From positions 124,001 to 188,000 of the forward strand of contig NZ_JAHXGQ010000010.1 in NCBI RefSeq assembly GCF_019375475.1: a DNA stretch of 64,000 bases. Direction: 5' to 3'. This document shows positions 15,447-23,646 of this stretch, one piece after another (position 1 is the stretch's first letter; each line of letters starts with the position of its first letter). A program made the position numbers and the translations under genes. Source of the DNA: Saccharothrix obliqua. Its GTDB lineage: Bacteria; Actinomycetota; Actinomycetes; Mycobacteriales; Pseudonocardiaceae. The notes under the pieces are model-generated. The model was not told the DNA's origin. It was given only the letters and a program-made list of their open reading frames with translations, and searched no databases.

Positions 15447-16615
15447 GCGGGATGTGGACGGCCGGGGCGGTGCTGCTCGCCGGGCTGGCGGTGGTGATCA
15501 CGCTGTGGCGGACCTCCCGCGCCCGCGACGACTTCCTCACCCAGGAGCAGCGGATCACCTTCGAGACGCTGCACACGGCGTGGTCGGCGGCGCCGCCGCT
15601 GCGCGCGGGCCTCGTGCCGGACGCGGCGAAGAAGTCGGCGAGGCACCTGCGGACGCTCCTGGGCACGCCCGCGCTGGCGCTGACCGACGAGACGGAGGTC
15701 GTCGCGTGGGAGGGCGTGGGCGAGCACCACGCGGCGGACGCGATGCGGCTGGCGGCGGACGTGTTCGCCACGGGCCGCACACGGGCGTTCGACATCGCGT
15801 GCGACGCGCCGGACTGCCCCGTGCACCGGGCGGTGCTGGCCCCGCTGACCGTGGAGGGCCGCGTGGTGGGCGTGCTGGCGGCGTACGCGCGGGAGTCGTC
15901 GGCGGGCCTGGTGCGGGCGACGAACGAGGTGGCGCGCTGGGCGTCGGGTCAGTTGGAGCTGGCCGAGCTGGACCGGTCGCGGACGCGGCTGGTGGAGGCG
16001 GAGGTGCGCGCGCTGCGGGCGCAGATCTCGCCGCACTTCATCTACAACTCGCTGTCCGCGATCGCCTCCTACGTGCGGACCAACCCGGAGCGGGCGCGGA
16101 CGCTGCTGCTGGACTTCGCCGACTTCACCCGCTACTCGTTCCGGCGGGCGGGTGACTTCACGACGCTCGCCGAGGAGCTGCGGTCCATCGACCAGTACCT
16201 GGCGCTGGAGCGGGCGCGGTTCGGCGAACGGCTCCAGGTGACGTTGCAGATCGCGCCGGAGGTGCTGCCGGTGACCGTGCCGTTCCTGTGCCTCCAGCCG
16301 CTGGTGGAGAACGCGGTGCGGCACGGCATGGAGGGCAAGGTCGGGCCGGGGCACATCTCGATCCTCGCCGCCGACGCGGGCGAGGAGGCGCACATCACCA
16401 TCGAGGACGACGGGATCGGCATGGACCCGGAGGCCCTGCGCCGCACCCTGGCGGGCCAGGTCGACGAGACGGCGGGCATCGGGCTCGGCAACATCGACGA
16501 GCGCCTGCGCCGCTGCTACGGCGACGACTACGGCCTGGTGGTGGAGACGGCGCAGGGCCTCGGCACCAAGATCAGCGTGCGGGTGCCGAAGTACCAGGCG
16601 GGCGTGCACGCGTAG
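15443..16615 (+). CDS. LytS-type sensor histidine kinase
   Basis: A 390-aa kinase with one N-terminal transmembrane helix (about 5-22), a GAF-like sensory region (about 40-170) containing a CDAPDC pair (C120, C125), then a His_kinase domain with the phosphoacceptor at H198 in ISPHFIYNSLSAI. An HATPase_c domain follows with N-box LVENAVRHGM and G-box DDGIGMD and GLGNIDERL. This is the LytS/YehU class that phosphorylates LytTR regulators. The GTG start overlaps the symporter stop by four bases. The paired cysteines in the sensor domain could bind metal or sense redox state, which is speculation. Confidence 0.92.
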   Translation: MSGMWTAGAVLLAGLAVVITLWRTSRARDDFLTQEQRITFETLHTAWSAAPPLRAGLVPDAAKKSARHLRTLLGTPALALTDETEVVAWEGVGEHHAADAMRLAADVFATGRTRAFDIACDAPDCPVHRAVLAPLTVEGRVVGVLAAYARESSAGLVRATNEVARWASGQLELAELDRSRTRLVEAEVRALRAQISPHFIYNSLSAIASYVRTNPERARTLLLDFADFTRYSFRRAGDFTTLAEELRSIDQYLALERARFGERLQVTLQIAPEVLPVTVPFLCLQPLVENAVRHGMEGKVGPGHISILAADAGEEAHITIEDDGIGMDPEALRRTLAGQVDETAGIGLGNIDERLRRCYGDDYGLVVETAQGLGTKISVRVPKYQAGVHA

Positions 16616-16620
16616 CGGGG

Positions 16621-17193
16621 TCAGCCCGCCGCGCGGGCGGCCCTCCGCTCGGCCGCGTCGAGCACCAGCCGCAGCCACTCGGACTCGGGTGACGGGTGCT
16701 CCAGCGCGGCGCGACGCAGGCGCGGCCACAGGCCCGCGTCGGTCCACTCCTGGAACCGGCGGTGGACGGTCGGGACCGTCACGCCGAACGTGGCGGGCAG
16801 GTGCCGCCACGCGCAGCCGCTGGACAGGACGAACACGATGGCCGTGAACACCGCCCGGTCGGCCACCCGGCCCCGGCCGCCGCCCTGGCGGCGGACCTTC
16901 GCGGGTGGGATCAGCGGCTCGACCAGCGCCCACAGGGCGGGCGGCACGAGGCGGTCGGCCAGTTGCCCGATGACGTCGGCGTGCGGTGGTTTGGGCGGCG
17001 CCTCCGGCGCGCGCCGCACCCAGGGCTCCTGGCGCTGGGCGTCGCCGCGCTGGCGGGCGCGCAGCAGGGTCGCCAGCGCCGCCTCGTCCCGGCGCGGCGC
17101 CACCGCGGGGTGGGCGTGCTGCTGCGCCTGCCGGGCTATCTCGGCGCCCACCGTGCGGCCGAACGGCTGCGCGGGTCTCACGTAGTTGGTCAT
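16621..17193 (-). CDS. Orphan IS5-type transposase N-terminal domain (DUF4096-like), possibly domesticated
   Basis: A 190-aa protein with a good Shine-Dalgarno (GGAGGA six bases before the ATG). Residues about 1-75 are a basic, glutamine-rich region not seen in transposases. Residues about 80-165 match the DUF4096 N-terminal half of IS5-family transposases (LWALVEPLIPP, AIVFVLSSGCAWRHLP, VHRRFQEWTDAGLW). The catalytic DDE half is absent: the frame stops five bases before the lytS-like gene ends. It may be a DNA-binding regulator made from a transposase, or a remnant. No terminal inverted repeats were noticed. Confidence 0.68.
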   Translation of the reverse strand: MTNYVRPAQPFGRTVGAEIARQAQQHAHPAVAPRRDEAALATLLRARQRGDAQRQEPWVRRAPEAPPKPPHADVIGQLADRLVPPALWALVEPLIPPAKVRRQGGGRGRVADRAVFTAIVFVLSSGCAWRHLPATFGVTVPTVHRRFQEWTDAGLWPRLRRAALEHPSPESEWLRLVLDAAERRAARAAG

Positions 17194-17413
17194 CAAATCC
17201 TCCGCCGGGGGACTTGTGGTGATACCCATCACGCTACGAAGTCGACCGCTCACGGGTAAGCACCTACCGGGCGAGCGGGTTGAGGAAGCGTCACACGGGC
17301 CCCTTGTGGACGACAAACGGCACGCCTGGCGCGACGAACGGGCGAACGGTCGGCCCGCAGCGCCCCCGCCCGAACCCCTTTCCGCCCTCCTGGATACGAC
17401 TACTCTCGAATCC

Positions 17414-18253
17414 GTGACGCCGCGCCTGCTAGCCACCAGCGACCTGCACGTGACCTACCGGCAGAACCGCGACTTCGTGTCGGCGATCGCGCCCCGGTCC
17501 CCCGACGACTGGCTGATCGTCGCGGGCGACGTGGCGGAGAAGTTCGACGACGTCGAGTGGGCGCTGGACGTGCTGCGCAAGCGGTTCCGGCGGGTCGTGT
17601 GGTCACCCGGCAACCACGAGCTGTGGACGGTGAAGGACGACCCCGTGCAGTCGCGCGGCGAGGTGCGCTACAAGGCGCTGGTCGAGCTGTGCCGCAGCCT
17701 CGGCGTGCTGACCCCCGAGGACGAGTTCGCCGTGTTCGAGGGCGCGGGCGGCCCGGTGGCCGTGGCCCCGCTGTTCACCCTGTACGACTACTCGTTCCGC
17801 CCCACCGGGGCCACCGACAAGGAGTCGGCGCTCGCCATCGCCCAGGAGGCGGGTGTGGTGTGCACGGACGAGTATTTCCTGCACCCCGACCCGTACCCGA
17901 CGCGGGAGGCGTGGTCCGCGGCGCGGATCGCCGAGTCGGAGCGCCGCCTGGACGCGGTGGACGGTGCCCTGCGCACCGTGCTGATCAACCACTGGCCGCT
18001 GGTGCGCGACCCCACGTTCGTGCTGCGGTACCCCGAGTTCGCGTTGTGGTGCGGCACGGAGCGCACCGCCGACTGGCACCTGCGGTACCGGGCGGCGGTC
18101 GCCGTGTACGGCCACCTGCACATCCCGCGCACCATCCGCAAGGACGGCGTGCGGTTCGACGAGGTGTCGTTGGGTTATCCGCGCGAGTGGCAGCCACGGG
18201 GCTGGACCGCCGCGCCGCTGCTGGACGTGCTGCGGGAGGGCGACGCGCGGTGA
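17414..18253 (+). CDS. Calcineurin-like metallophosphoesterase
   Basis: A 279-aa protein with the five metallophosphoesterase motifs: ATSDLH near the N-terminus, AGDVAEK, SPGNHELW, then NHWPLV and VYGHLHIPR toward the C-terminus. The His/Asp/Asn ligands of a dimetal centre are all present. Its stop overlaps the GTG of the phosphopantetheinyl transferase gene by four bases, a pairing that recurs in actinomycetes. A role in hydrolysing a phosphodiester linked to carrier-protein or CoA metabolism is suggested by context only. The GTG at 17414 places ATSDLH at the expected position. The frame upstream lacks family similarity. Confidence 0.88.
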   Translation: MTPRLLATSDLHVTYRQNRDFVSAIAPRSPDDWLIVAGDVAEKFDDVEWALDVLRKRFRRVVWSPGNHELWTVKDDPVQSRGEVRYKALVELCRSLGVLTPEDEFAVFEGAGGPVAVAPLFTLYDYSFRPTGATDKESALAIAQEAGVVCTDEYFLHPDPYPTREAWSAARIAESERRLDAVDGALRTVLINHWPLVRDPTFVLRYPEFALWCGTERTADWHLRYRAAVAVYGHLHIPRTIRKDGVRFDEVSLGYPREWQPRGWTAAPLLDVLREGDAR

Positions 18254-18912
18254 TCGAGGACATCATGCCCGCCGCGGTCGCGGCGGTGGACACGTTCGAG
18301 GACCACGAGGTGGAGCTGTTCCCCGAGGAGGAGGAACTGGTCGCCAAGTCCGTCGACAAGCGCCGCAAGGAGTTCACCACGGGGCGGTACTGCGCGCGCG
18401 TCGCGCTGGGCAGGCTGGGCCTGCCGCCGTCGCCGGTGCTGCCGGGACCCCGCCGCGAGCCGACGTGGCCCGCGGGCGTGGTGGGCAGCATCACGCACTG
18501 CAAGGGCTACCGCGCGGCGGTCGTCGGCCGGACCGCGGACGTGTGGACGCTCGGCATCGACGCCGAGCCGAACGAGCCCACCCCGGAGGGGGTGCTGGGC
18601 GCGGTGTCGCTGCCCCCGGAGCGGGAGATGATCGCCGAGCTGGCGCGCGGCGCGGACAAGGTGGCGTGGGACCGGCTGCTGTTCAGCGCCAAGGAGACGG
18701 TCTACAAGGCGTGGTTCCCGCTGGCGCGGACGTGGCTGGGGTTCGAGGATGCGGAGGTGGCCATCAACCCGGACGACGGCACCTTCACGGCACGCATCCT
18801 CATCGAGCCACCCGTGGTGGACGGGGTGCCGCTCGACGGCTTCACGGGTCGCTGGCTCGCCAGGGAGGGGTTTGTGGTCACCGCTATCGCGGTACCTGCC
18901 TTGACGACCTAG
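18250..18912 (+). CDS. 4'-phosphopantetheinyl transferase (Sfp/EntD type)
   Basis: A 220-aa enzyme that transfers phosphopantetheine from CoA to a serine of carrier proteins in polyketide, nonribosomal peptide or siderophore synthesis. Visible are the SITHCKGYRAAVV motif, the Mg-binding GIDAEP (Asp and Glu) and FSAKETVYKAW with the catalytic Glu-Lys pair. Size and motif order fit the EntD-like subgroup. GTG start, four-base overlap with the metallophosphoesterase. No carrier protein lies in this window, so it likely serves clusters elsewhere. Confidence 0.93.
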   Translation: MIEDIMPAAVAAVDTFEDHEVELFPEEEELVAKSVDKRRKEFTTGRYCARVALGRLGLPPSPVLPGPRREPTWPAGVVGSITHCKGYRAAVVGRTADVWTLGIDAEPNEPTPEGVLGAVSLPPEREMIAELARGADKVAWDRLLFSAKETVYKAWFPLARTWLGFEDAEVAINPDDGTFTARILIEPPVVDGVPLDGFTGRWLAREGFVVTAIAVPALTT

Positions 18913-18922
18913 GAGGAGTTGC

Positions 18923-20401
18923 ATGGGCGACGAGGTGGCAAAGCACGAGTTCACCCGCGAGGACCGCACGCGGTACCGGACGAAGGTCCGGAGCTGCCTG
19001 GACGTGTTCGCCCGGATGCTGAGCGAGTCGCGGTTCGAGTTCGAGCGGCCCGTGGCGGGCCTGGAGATCGAGCTGAACCTGGTGGACGGGGCGGGCGACC
19101 CGGCGATGCGCAACGCCGAGGCGTTGGCGGCCATCGAGGACCCGGACTTCGTCACCGAGCTGGGCCAGTGGAACCTGGAGGTCAACGTCGCGCCGCGCGC
19201 GTTGGCCGAGGGCGGGCTCAGCGAGTTCGAGGAGGTGGTGCGCGCCTCGCTCAACGAGGCCGACCGCAAGGCCCGGGAGGCGGGCTCGCACCTGGTGATG
19301 GTCGGCATCCTGCCGACGCTCCAGGCGAAGCACCTGGCACGCGACGCGTTGTCCGGCAACCCCCGCTACGCCCTGCTCAACGAGCAGGTGCTGGCGGCGC
19401 GCGGCGAGGACCTGCACATCGCGGTCGACGGCGTGGAGCAGCTGCGGATGACGGTCGACTCCATCATCCCGGAGGGCGCGTGCACGTCCGCGCAGTTCCA
19501 CCTCCAGGTGTCGCCGGAGGCGTTCGCGGGTCACTGGAACGCCGCGCAGGCCATCGCCGGCGTGCAGGTGGCGGTGGGCGCCAACTCGCCGTTCCTGATG
19601 GGCAAGGAGCTGTGGCGGGAAACCCGGATCGCGTTGTTCCAGCAGTCCACCGACACCCGTTCGGATGAACTGCGTGAGCAGGGGGTCCGGCCGCGGGTGT
19701 GGTTCGGCGAGCGGTGGATCACGTCGATCTTCGACCTGTTCGAGGAGAACGTCCGGTACTTCCCCGCGCTGCTGCCGATCTGCGACGAGGAGGACCCGGT
19801 GCAGGTGCTGGAGCGCGGCGGCACGCCGGCGCTGGGCGAGCTGCGCCTGCACAACGGCACCGTCTACCGGTGGAACCGGCCGGTGTACGACGTGGTGGAC
19901 GACCAGCCGCACCTGCGGGTGGAGAACCGGGTGCTGCCCGCCGGTCCGACCGTCGTGGACACGCTGGCGGACGGCGCGTTCTACTACGGCCTGGTGCGGG
20001 TGCTGGCCGAGGAGGAGCGCCCCGTCTGGTCGCAGATGTCGTTCAGCGCGGCCGAGGAGAACTTCACGGCGGGCGCCAGGGACGGCATCGACGCGGAGGT
20101 GTACTGGCCCGGGTTGGGCACGGTGCCGGTGGCGGAGCTGGTGCTGCGGCGGCTGCTGCCGCTGGCCCACGAGGGCCTGGTGAAGCTGCGCGTGGACCAG
20201 GCGGAGCGCGAGCGGCTGCTCGGCGTGATCGAGCAGCGGTGCCTCAACGGCGTGAACGGCGCGACGTGGCAGGCCCGCGCGTTCCACAAGCACTACGACC
20301 ACTCGTCGCTGGACCGGCCGGAGGCGTTGCGGCGGATGCTGCGCGGGTACCGGGACCTGATGCACACCAACGAGCCCGTGCACACCTGGCCGGTGGGCTG
20401 A
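18923..20401 (+). CDS. Glutamate-cysteine ligase family protein
   Basis: A 492-aa protein with a strong Shine-Dalgarno (AGGAGG) and ATG start. The N-terminal third contains GLEIELNLVD and ELGQWNLEVNV, matching the ATP-grasp-like fold of GCS2/EgtA-type glutamate-cysteine ligases, which form gamma-glutamyl-cysteine or related gamma-glutamyl peptides. Later segments QFHLQVSPE and GANSPFLMGKELW also fit. In actinomycetes such homologues supply mycothiol-independent thiols, ergothioneine precursors or are of unknown role. The exact amine acceptor is not evident, and no egtB/egtD neighbours are present. Confidence 0.82.
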   Translation: MGDEVAKHEFTREDRTRYRTKVRSCLDVFARMLSESRFEFERPVAGLEIELNLVDGAGDPAMRNAEALAAIEDPDFVTELGQWNLEVNVAPRALAEGGLSEFEEVVRASLNEADRKAREAGSHLVMVGILPTLQAKHLARDALSGNPRYALLNEQVLAARGEDLHIAVDGVEQLRMTVDSIIPEGACTSAQFHLQVSPEAFAGHWNAAQAIAGVQVAVGANSPFLMGKELWRETRIALFQQSTDTRSDELREQGVRPRVWFGERWITSIFDLFEENVRYFPALLPICDEEDPVQVLERGGTPALGELRLHNGTVYRWNRPVYDVVDDQPHLRVENRVLPAGPTVVDTLADGAFYYGLVRVLAEEERPVWSQMSFSAAEENFTAGARDGIDAEVYWPGLGTVPVAELVLRRLLPLAHEGLVKLRVDQAERERLLGVIEQRCLNGVNGATWQARAFHKHYDHSSLDRPEALRRMLRGYRDLMHTNEPVHTWPVG

Positions 20402-20402
20402 C

Positions 20403-20738
20403 TCAGCGGGCCTGCGCCGGTATCCGCGGCAGCCGGTCCTTCCAGGCGGCGACCAGCTCGGGCAGCAGCACGTGCCACGGCAGGGCGGCCAGCACCTCCG
20501 GCAGCGCCAGCAGCACGAGGCGGCCCTCGTCCGCCGCGTCCAGCCACACCGCCTGGAACGCCGCGCCGCGCGCGGGTGCGGCGGCGATCACCTCGCCCGT
20601 CACCCGCGCCAGGTCCGGCCGGGTGACGCGGCGGACGTCGGCGGTGGCGCCGCGCAGCACGTCGTGCGCGTCCGACAGCGCCTGGACGGCTTCGACCAGC
20701 CGCAGTTCCCCCAGGCCCGCGCGGACCTGCACGGTCAT
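20403..20738 (-). CDS. Hypothetical protein, 111 aa
   Basis: A short minus-strand frame ending right against the glutamate-cysteine ligase stop. The first half (LGELRLVEAVQALSDAHDVLRG) looks helical. The second contains AAFQAVWLDAADEGRLVLLALPEVLAALPW and ends PRIPAQ. No family was recognised. The ATG at 20738 is taken as start; a GTG four codons earlier is possible. The much longer frame reaching into the neighbouring membrane-protein gene is a shadow. It is divergent from the DUF998-like gene. Confidence 0.6.
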   Translation of the reverse strand: MTVQVRAGLGELRLVEAVQALSDAHDVLRGATADVRRVTRPDLARVTGEVIAAAPARGAAFQAVWLDAADEGRLVLLALPEVLAALPWHVLLPELVAAWKDRLPRIPAQAR

Positions 20739-20858
20739 CGACTCGTACACGGCGGACAGGGTAAGCGCGGCGCGGCCCGGACGGGCGGGCGTGGGATTCG
20801 GCTTTCCAATGGGACCGGGTCCAGGAACCCTCGCGGCGGCTCGTCCGTTTCGACCGTT

Positions 20859-21551
20859 GTGCTCACCGATACCCGTTCCCCGGCCCGTTTCGTGGCGTTC
20901 ACCGGCAGCGCCGCCGTGCTTCTCACCGTCGTGCTGGTCGGCGCGCTCGACGTGCACCGGCTGGTGACGAGCGTCGGCCTGCGCCGCACCATCTCCGAGT
21001 ACGCCCTGGGCCCGCAGCGGTGGGTGTTCGACACCGCCGTGCTGCTGCTCGCGCTCGGCTCGGTGGCGATCCTGGCGGTGCTGGTGCGGCGCGACCTGAC
21101 CCGCTGGACCGCGCCCGGCGCCGTCGCGCTGCTCGCGTGGGCGGCCGGGCTGGCGCTGGTGGTGGCGTTCCCCAAGCACGACTGGGCGGTCGGGCCGAGC
21201 ATGAGCGGCAACGTGCACCGGGTGGGCAGCCTGGTCGCGTTCATCAGCCTGCCGGTGGCCGTGGTGCTGCTCGCGCGCCCGTGGCGACAGGACGAGGTGT
21301 GGGGTGGGCACGCGCGACGCGCGTTCCGCCTGGGCGTGCTGTCCGCTGTGGCCTTCACGCCGATCCTGTACGCGGTGGCGGTGAACGCCGTGATCGGCAC
21401 CCCGTGGTGGCGCGTCGTGCCGCTGGGGTACGTGGAGCGGCTGCTGGTGCTGGTGGAGGTGATCGCCGTGCTGGTCGTCGGGTGGTGGTCGATCGCGGCC
21501 TCCCACCCCGCCCACCGGACCACCAGGACCGGTCCGCGCGCATCACCCTAG
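20859..21551 (+). CDS. DUF998-family integral membrane protein
   Basis: A 230-aa protein with about six transmembrane helices and the DUF998-typical pattern: a first helix followed by RRTISEYALGPQRWVFD, a PKHDWAVGPSMSGNVHRVGS loop between helices, and a final helix with a short polar tail. Function of the family is unknown. Start is set at the GTG giving VLTDTRSPARF, since the longer frame upstream is the shadow of the hypothetical protein on the other strand. Ten bases separate it from the following YbjN-like gene. Confidence 0.8.
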   Translation: MLTDTRSPARFVAFTGSAAVLLTVVLVGALDVHRLVTSVGLRRTISEYALGPQRWVFDTAVLLLALGSVAILAVLVRRDLTRWTAPGAVALLAWAAGLALVVAFPKHDWAVGPSMSGNVHRVGSLVAFISLPVAVVLLARPWRQDEVWGGHARRAFRLGVLSAVAFTPILYAVAVNAVIGTPWWRVVPLGYVERLLVLVEVIAVLVVGWWSIAASHPAHRTTRTGPRASP

Positions 21552-21560
21552 GGTGAGCAC

Positions 21561-21968
21561 ATGGCTTCTTGGGGTGACCTCGCCGCGTACGTGCACGACA
21601 CCTACGACGTGATCTCCGAGCGGGAGGGCGAAATCCGCATCCTGTTCAACTTCGAGCAGTTCAACGAGGACGACGAGCGCACGCAGGTGATCATCCTGGT
21701 GCGCGAGGAGCTGGACCGGCTGCACGAGTGGGTGCAGATCGCCTCGCCGATCGGCCTCGCGTCGAGCGTCGACCTGCACGCGCTGCTCACCGAGGTCGGC
21801 AACTCGACCATCGCCTGCGGCGCGGCGATCATGGGCGAGCACGTGGTGCTGCGCCACTCGCTGCCGCTCTCGGACCTCGACATCCACGAGTTCACCGACC
21901 CGTTGACGCTCCTCGCCGGCACCGCCGACCAACTGGAGGAGCAGTTCTTCGGCGGCGACAACTACTGA
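21561..21968 (+). CDS. YbjN/T3SS-chaperone-like fold protein, 135 aa
   Basis: A compact acidic alpha/beta protein. The pattern DVISEREGEIRILFNFEQFNEDDERTQVI with later EWVQIASPIG and VVLRHSLPLSDLDIHEF resembles YbjN-type or type III secretion chaperone-like domains, which bind partners rather than catalyse reactions. Homologues are usually annotated as hypothetical. Its 3' end overlaps idi by seven bases in a convergent arrangement. Confidence 0.7.
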   Translation: MASWGDLAAYVHDTYDVISEREGEIRILFNFEQFNEDDERTQVIILVREELDRLHEWVQIASPIGLASSVDLHALLTEVGNSTIACGAAIMGEHVVLRHSLPLSDLDIHEFTDPLTLLAGTADQLEEQFFGGDNY

Positions 21969-22540
21969 GGCCGGGCGGCGGGCGGCAGCTCACCCGGACC
22001 CGCGACCGGCCACGACCACGGGTCGTCGCCGAGCTTCACCAGCTCCTCGACCTGGAGGACGCACCACGGCGACACCGGCCGGACGCCCGCCAGCACGGCC
22101 GGCGCGAACTCCGACCACGGCACCCACTCGAACGCGTCCACCTCGTCCGGGTTGGGTTCCGGGTCCCGCTCGGCGAGGCCGCGGAACACCGGGCACATCT
22201 CGTTCTCCACCACGCCGTTCTCCATCACGGCGCGGTACCGGAACGCGGGCAGGACGAGGTCGAGCCGCACGTCCGCGAGGCCCAGCTCGTCCGACAGCCG
22301 CCGCACCACCGCGTCCGCCGCGCCCTCACCCGGCGCCGGGTGGCCGCAGCAGCTGTTGGTCCACACCCCGGGCCAGGTCTTCTTGTGCAGGGCGCGCCTG
22401 GTGAGCAGCAGCCGACCGGCCCGGTCGAACAGGTAGCTGGAGAACGCCAGGTGCAGCGGTGTGTCCGCGTGGTGCACGTGTGCCTTGTCGGCCACGCCGA
22501 TACCCGCACCCGACTCGTCCAGCAACACGACTTGTTCCAC
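21962..22540 (-). CDS. idi: Isopentenyl-diphosphate delta-isomerase type 1
   Basis: A 192-aa Nudix-fold enzyme that interconverts IPP and DMAPP. Present are LHLAFSSYLFD, the catalytic cysteine region TNSCCGHP, the Nudix-type GEGAADAVVRRLSDELGL, and the second acidic region ENEMCPVF. A GTG at 22540 gives VEQVVLLDESG, the usual N-terminus. The extended frame upstream is unsupported. It follows the griI/griH-like genes and the truncated adenylating gene on the same strand with an 83-bp gap, so it may be co-transcribed with a biosynthetic unit, hinting at a prenylated product. It could equally be an independent housekeeping gene. Confidence 0.93.
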   Translation of the reverse strand: MEQVVLLDESGAGIGVADKAHVHHADTPLHLAFSSYLFDRAGRLLLTRRALHKKTWPGVWTNSCCGHPAPGEGAADAVVRRLSDELGLADVRLDLVLPAFRYRAVMENGVVENEMCPVFRGLAERDPEPNPDEVDAFEWVPWSEFAPAVLAGVRPVSPWCVLQVEELVKLGDDPWSWPVAGPGELPPAARPQ

Positions 22541-22623
22541 GCGGACCACCCTGCCACACCGCTCCGGAACAGGCCGCCCCGAGCAGCCGCGCCGGGCACG
22601 GGACCGCACCGGTGGCCGTCGCC

Positions 22624-23646
22624 TCAGGTGTGGTCGAGGCGCAGGTTCCCCCGCACGTCGAACCCGCCGCGCGCGCCGGTCCGCAACCACCCCCCGCTCC
22701 AGCTCCCCACCGCCTCGTCCAGGTAGGGCGACTCGTCCAGGGCCACTTCCACCCTCCCGTCCCGCACGCGCAGCACGGTGTCGCCGAGCGGTGTCGCGGC
22801 GCGGCCTGACACGTCCAGCGCGAGCACGCCGGTCTCGGTGGTGCCGAACCACTCGCCCAGCGGCAGGCCGTAGGTGCGGGCGAACCCGTCGGCCACCTCC
22901 GGCGGCAGGGGGTCGCCGCCCGCGTAGGCCGCCCGCACGCCGCGCAGCGCGGCCCGGTCGGGTTCGGCGACCAGGCTCGCGAAGTGACGCGGCAGGCCCG
23001 CCACGACGTCCACGTCGTACCGCGCGGCGGCACGCAGGATGGCCGCCGCCGAGTCGTCCTCCGGGAACACCAGGTGCACGCCTTCGGCCAGGGCGTGCAG
23101 CAACCCGCCGACCGGGCCGAAGCCGGGCAGCAGGAGCTGCCGCTCACCACGCCGCGCCACACCGCGCGCCGCCGAGTAGCGCACCACCTCCCGGATCACC
23201 GACTCGGTGGACCGGCCGACCGCCCGCGTGCCCGCGACCTGCACCACCCGGTGCCGGGTGGTGGCGGGCGCGCCGTCCGGTCGCCGCTCGGTGACCAGCT
23301 CGCACCGCTCGCGGAACACGTCGCCGAACCGGCCGGACGCGCGGACCACGTACTGCGGGCGGCACAGGCGGTGCTCCAGGTCGCGGGTCGCCGGCGGTGA
23401 GCGGTGGTCGAGCACGACGACCCGCGCGCCGAGCACCCACAGCGCCAGCACCACCTCCAGGCGCGTGAAGCTGGGCGGCAGCCGCACCGCGACCACGTTG
23501 CCCGCACCGACACCGGCCGCCGCGAACAGCTTCGCCTCGGCGGACACCGCGGCACGCAGCGCACCGTGCGTGAGGGTGTGCCGGCTGCTGAACGCGGGCA
23601 CGTCGTCGCCGTGCCGGTGCAGCAGGTCGGTGACGAACTCGCGCAC
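22624..23646 (-). CDS. Adenylate-forming (AMP-binding) enzyme lacking the C-terminal subdomain
   Basis: A 340-aa protein resembling the N-terminal core of acyl-CoA synthetases/ligases: LTHGALRAAVSAEA, VVAVRLPPSFTRLEVVLALWVLG, PLGEWFGTTETG (motif A5) and GGWLRTG (A7 region). The phosphate-binding A3 loop is degenerate (QVAGTRAVGRSTES), the A7 aspartate reads Ala (GWLRTGARG), and the chain stops about 15 residues later, so the roughly 110-residue lid with the catalytic lysine is missing. No remnant fits in the 83 bp before idi. The GTG start directly abuts the griH-like stop. It may activate 3-amino-4-hydroxybenzoate with a partner lid, or be an inactive or binding-only derivative. Confidence 0.8.
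   Translation of the reverse strand: MREFVTDLLHRHGDDVPAFSSRHTLTHGALRAAVSAEAKLFAAAGVGAGNVVAVRLPPSFTRLEVVLALWVLGARVVVLDHRSPPATRDLEHRLCRPQYVVRASGRFGDVFRERCELVTERRPDGAPATTRHRVVQVAGTRAVGRSTESVIREVVRYSAARGVARRGERQLLLPGFGPVGGLLHALAEGVHLVFPEDDSAAAILRAAARYDVDVVAGLPRHFASLVAEPDRAALRGVRAAYAGGDPLPPEVADGFARTYGLPLGEWFGTTETGVLALDVSGRAATPLGDTVLRVRDGRVEVALDESPYLDEAVGSWSGGWLRTGARGGFDVRGNLRLDHT

Noticed and set aside
16621..17193. Complete insertion sequence
   Set aside because: No second transposase half, no terminal inverted repeats and no flanking duplication could be seen.
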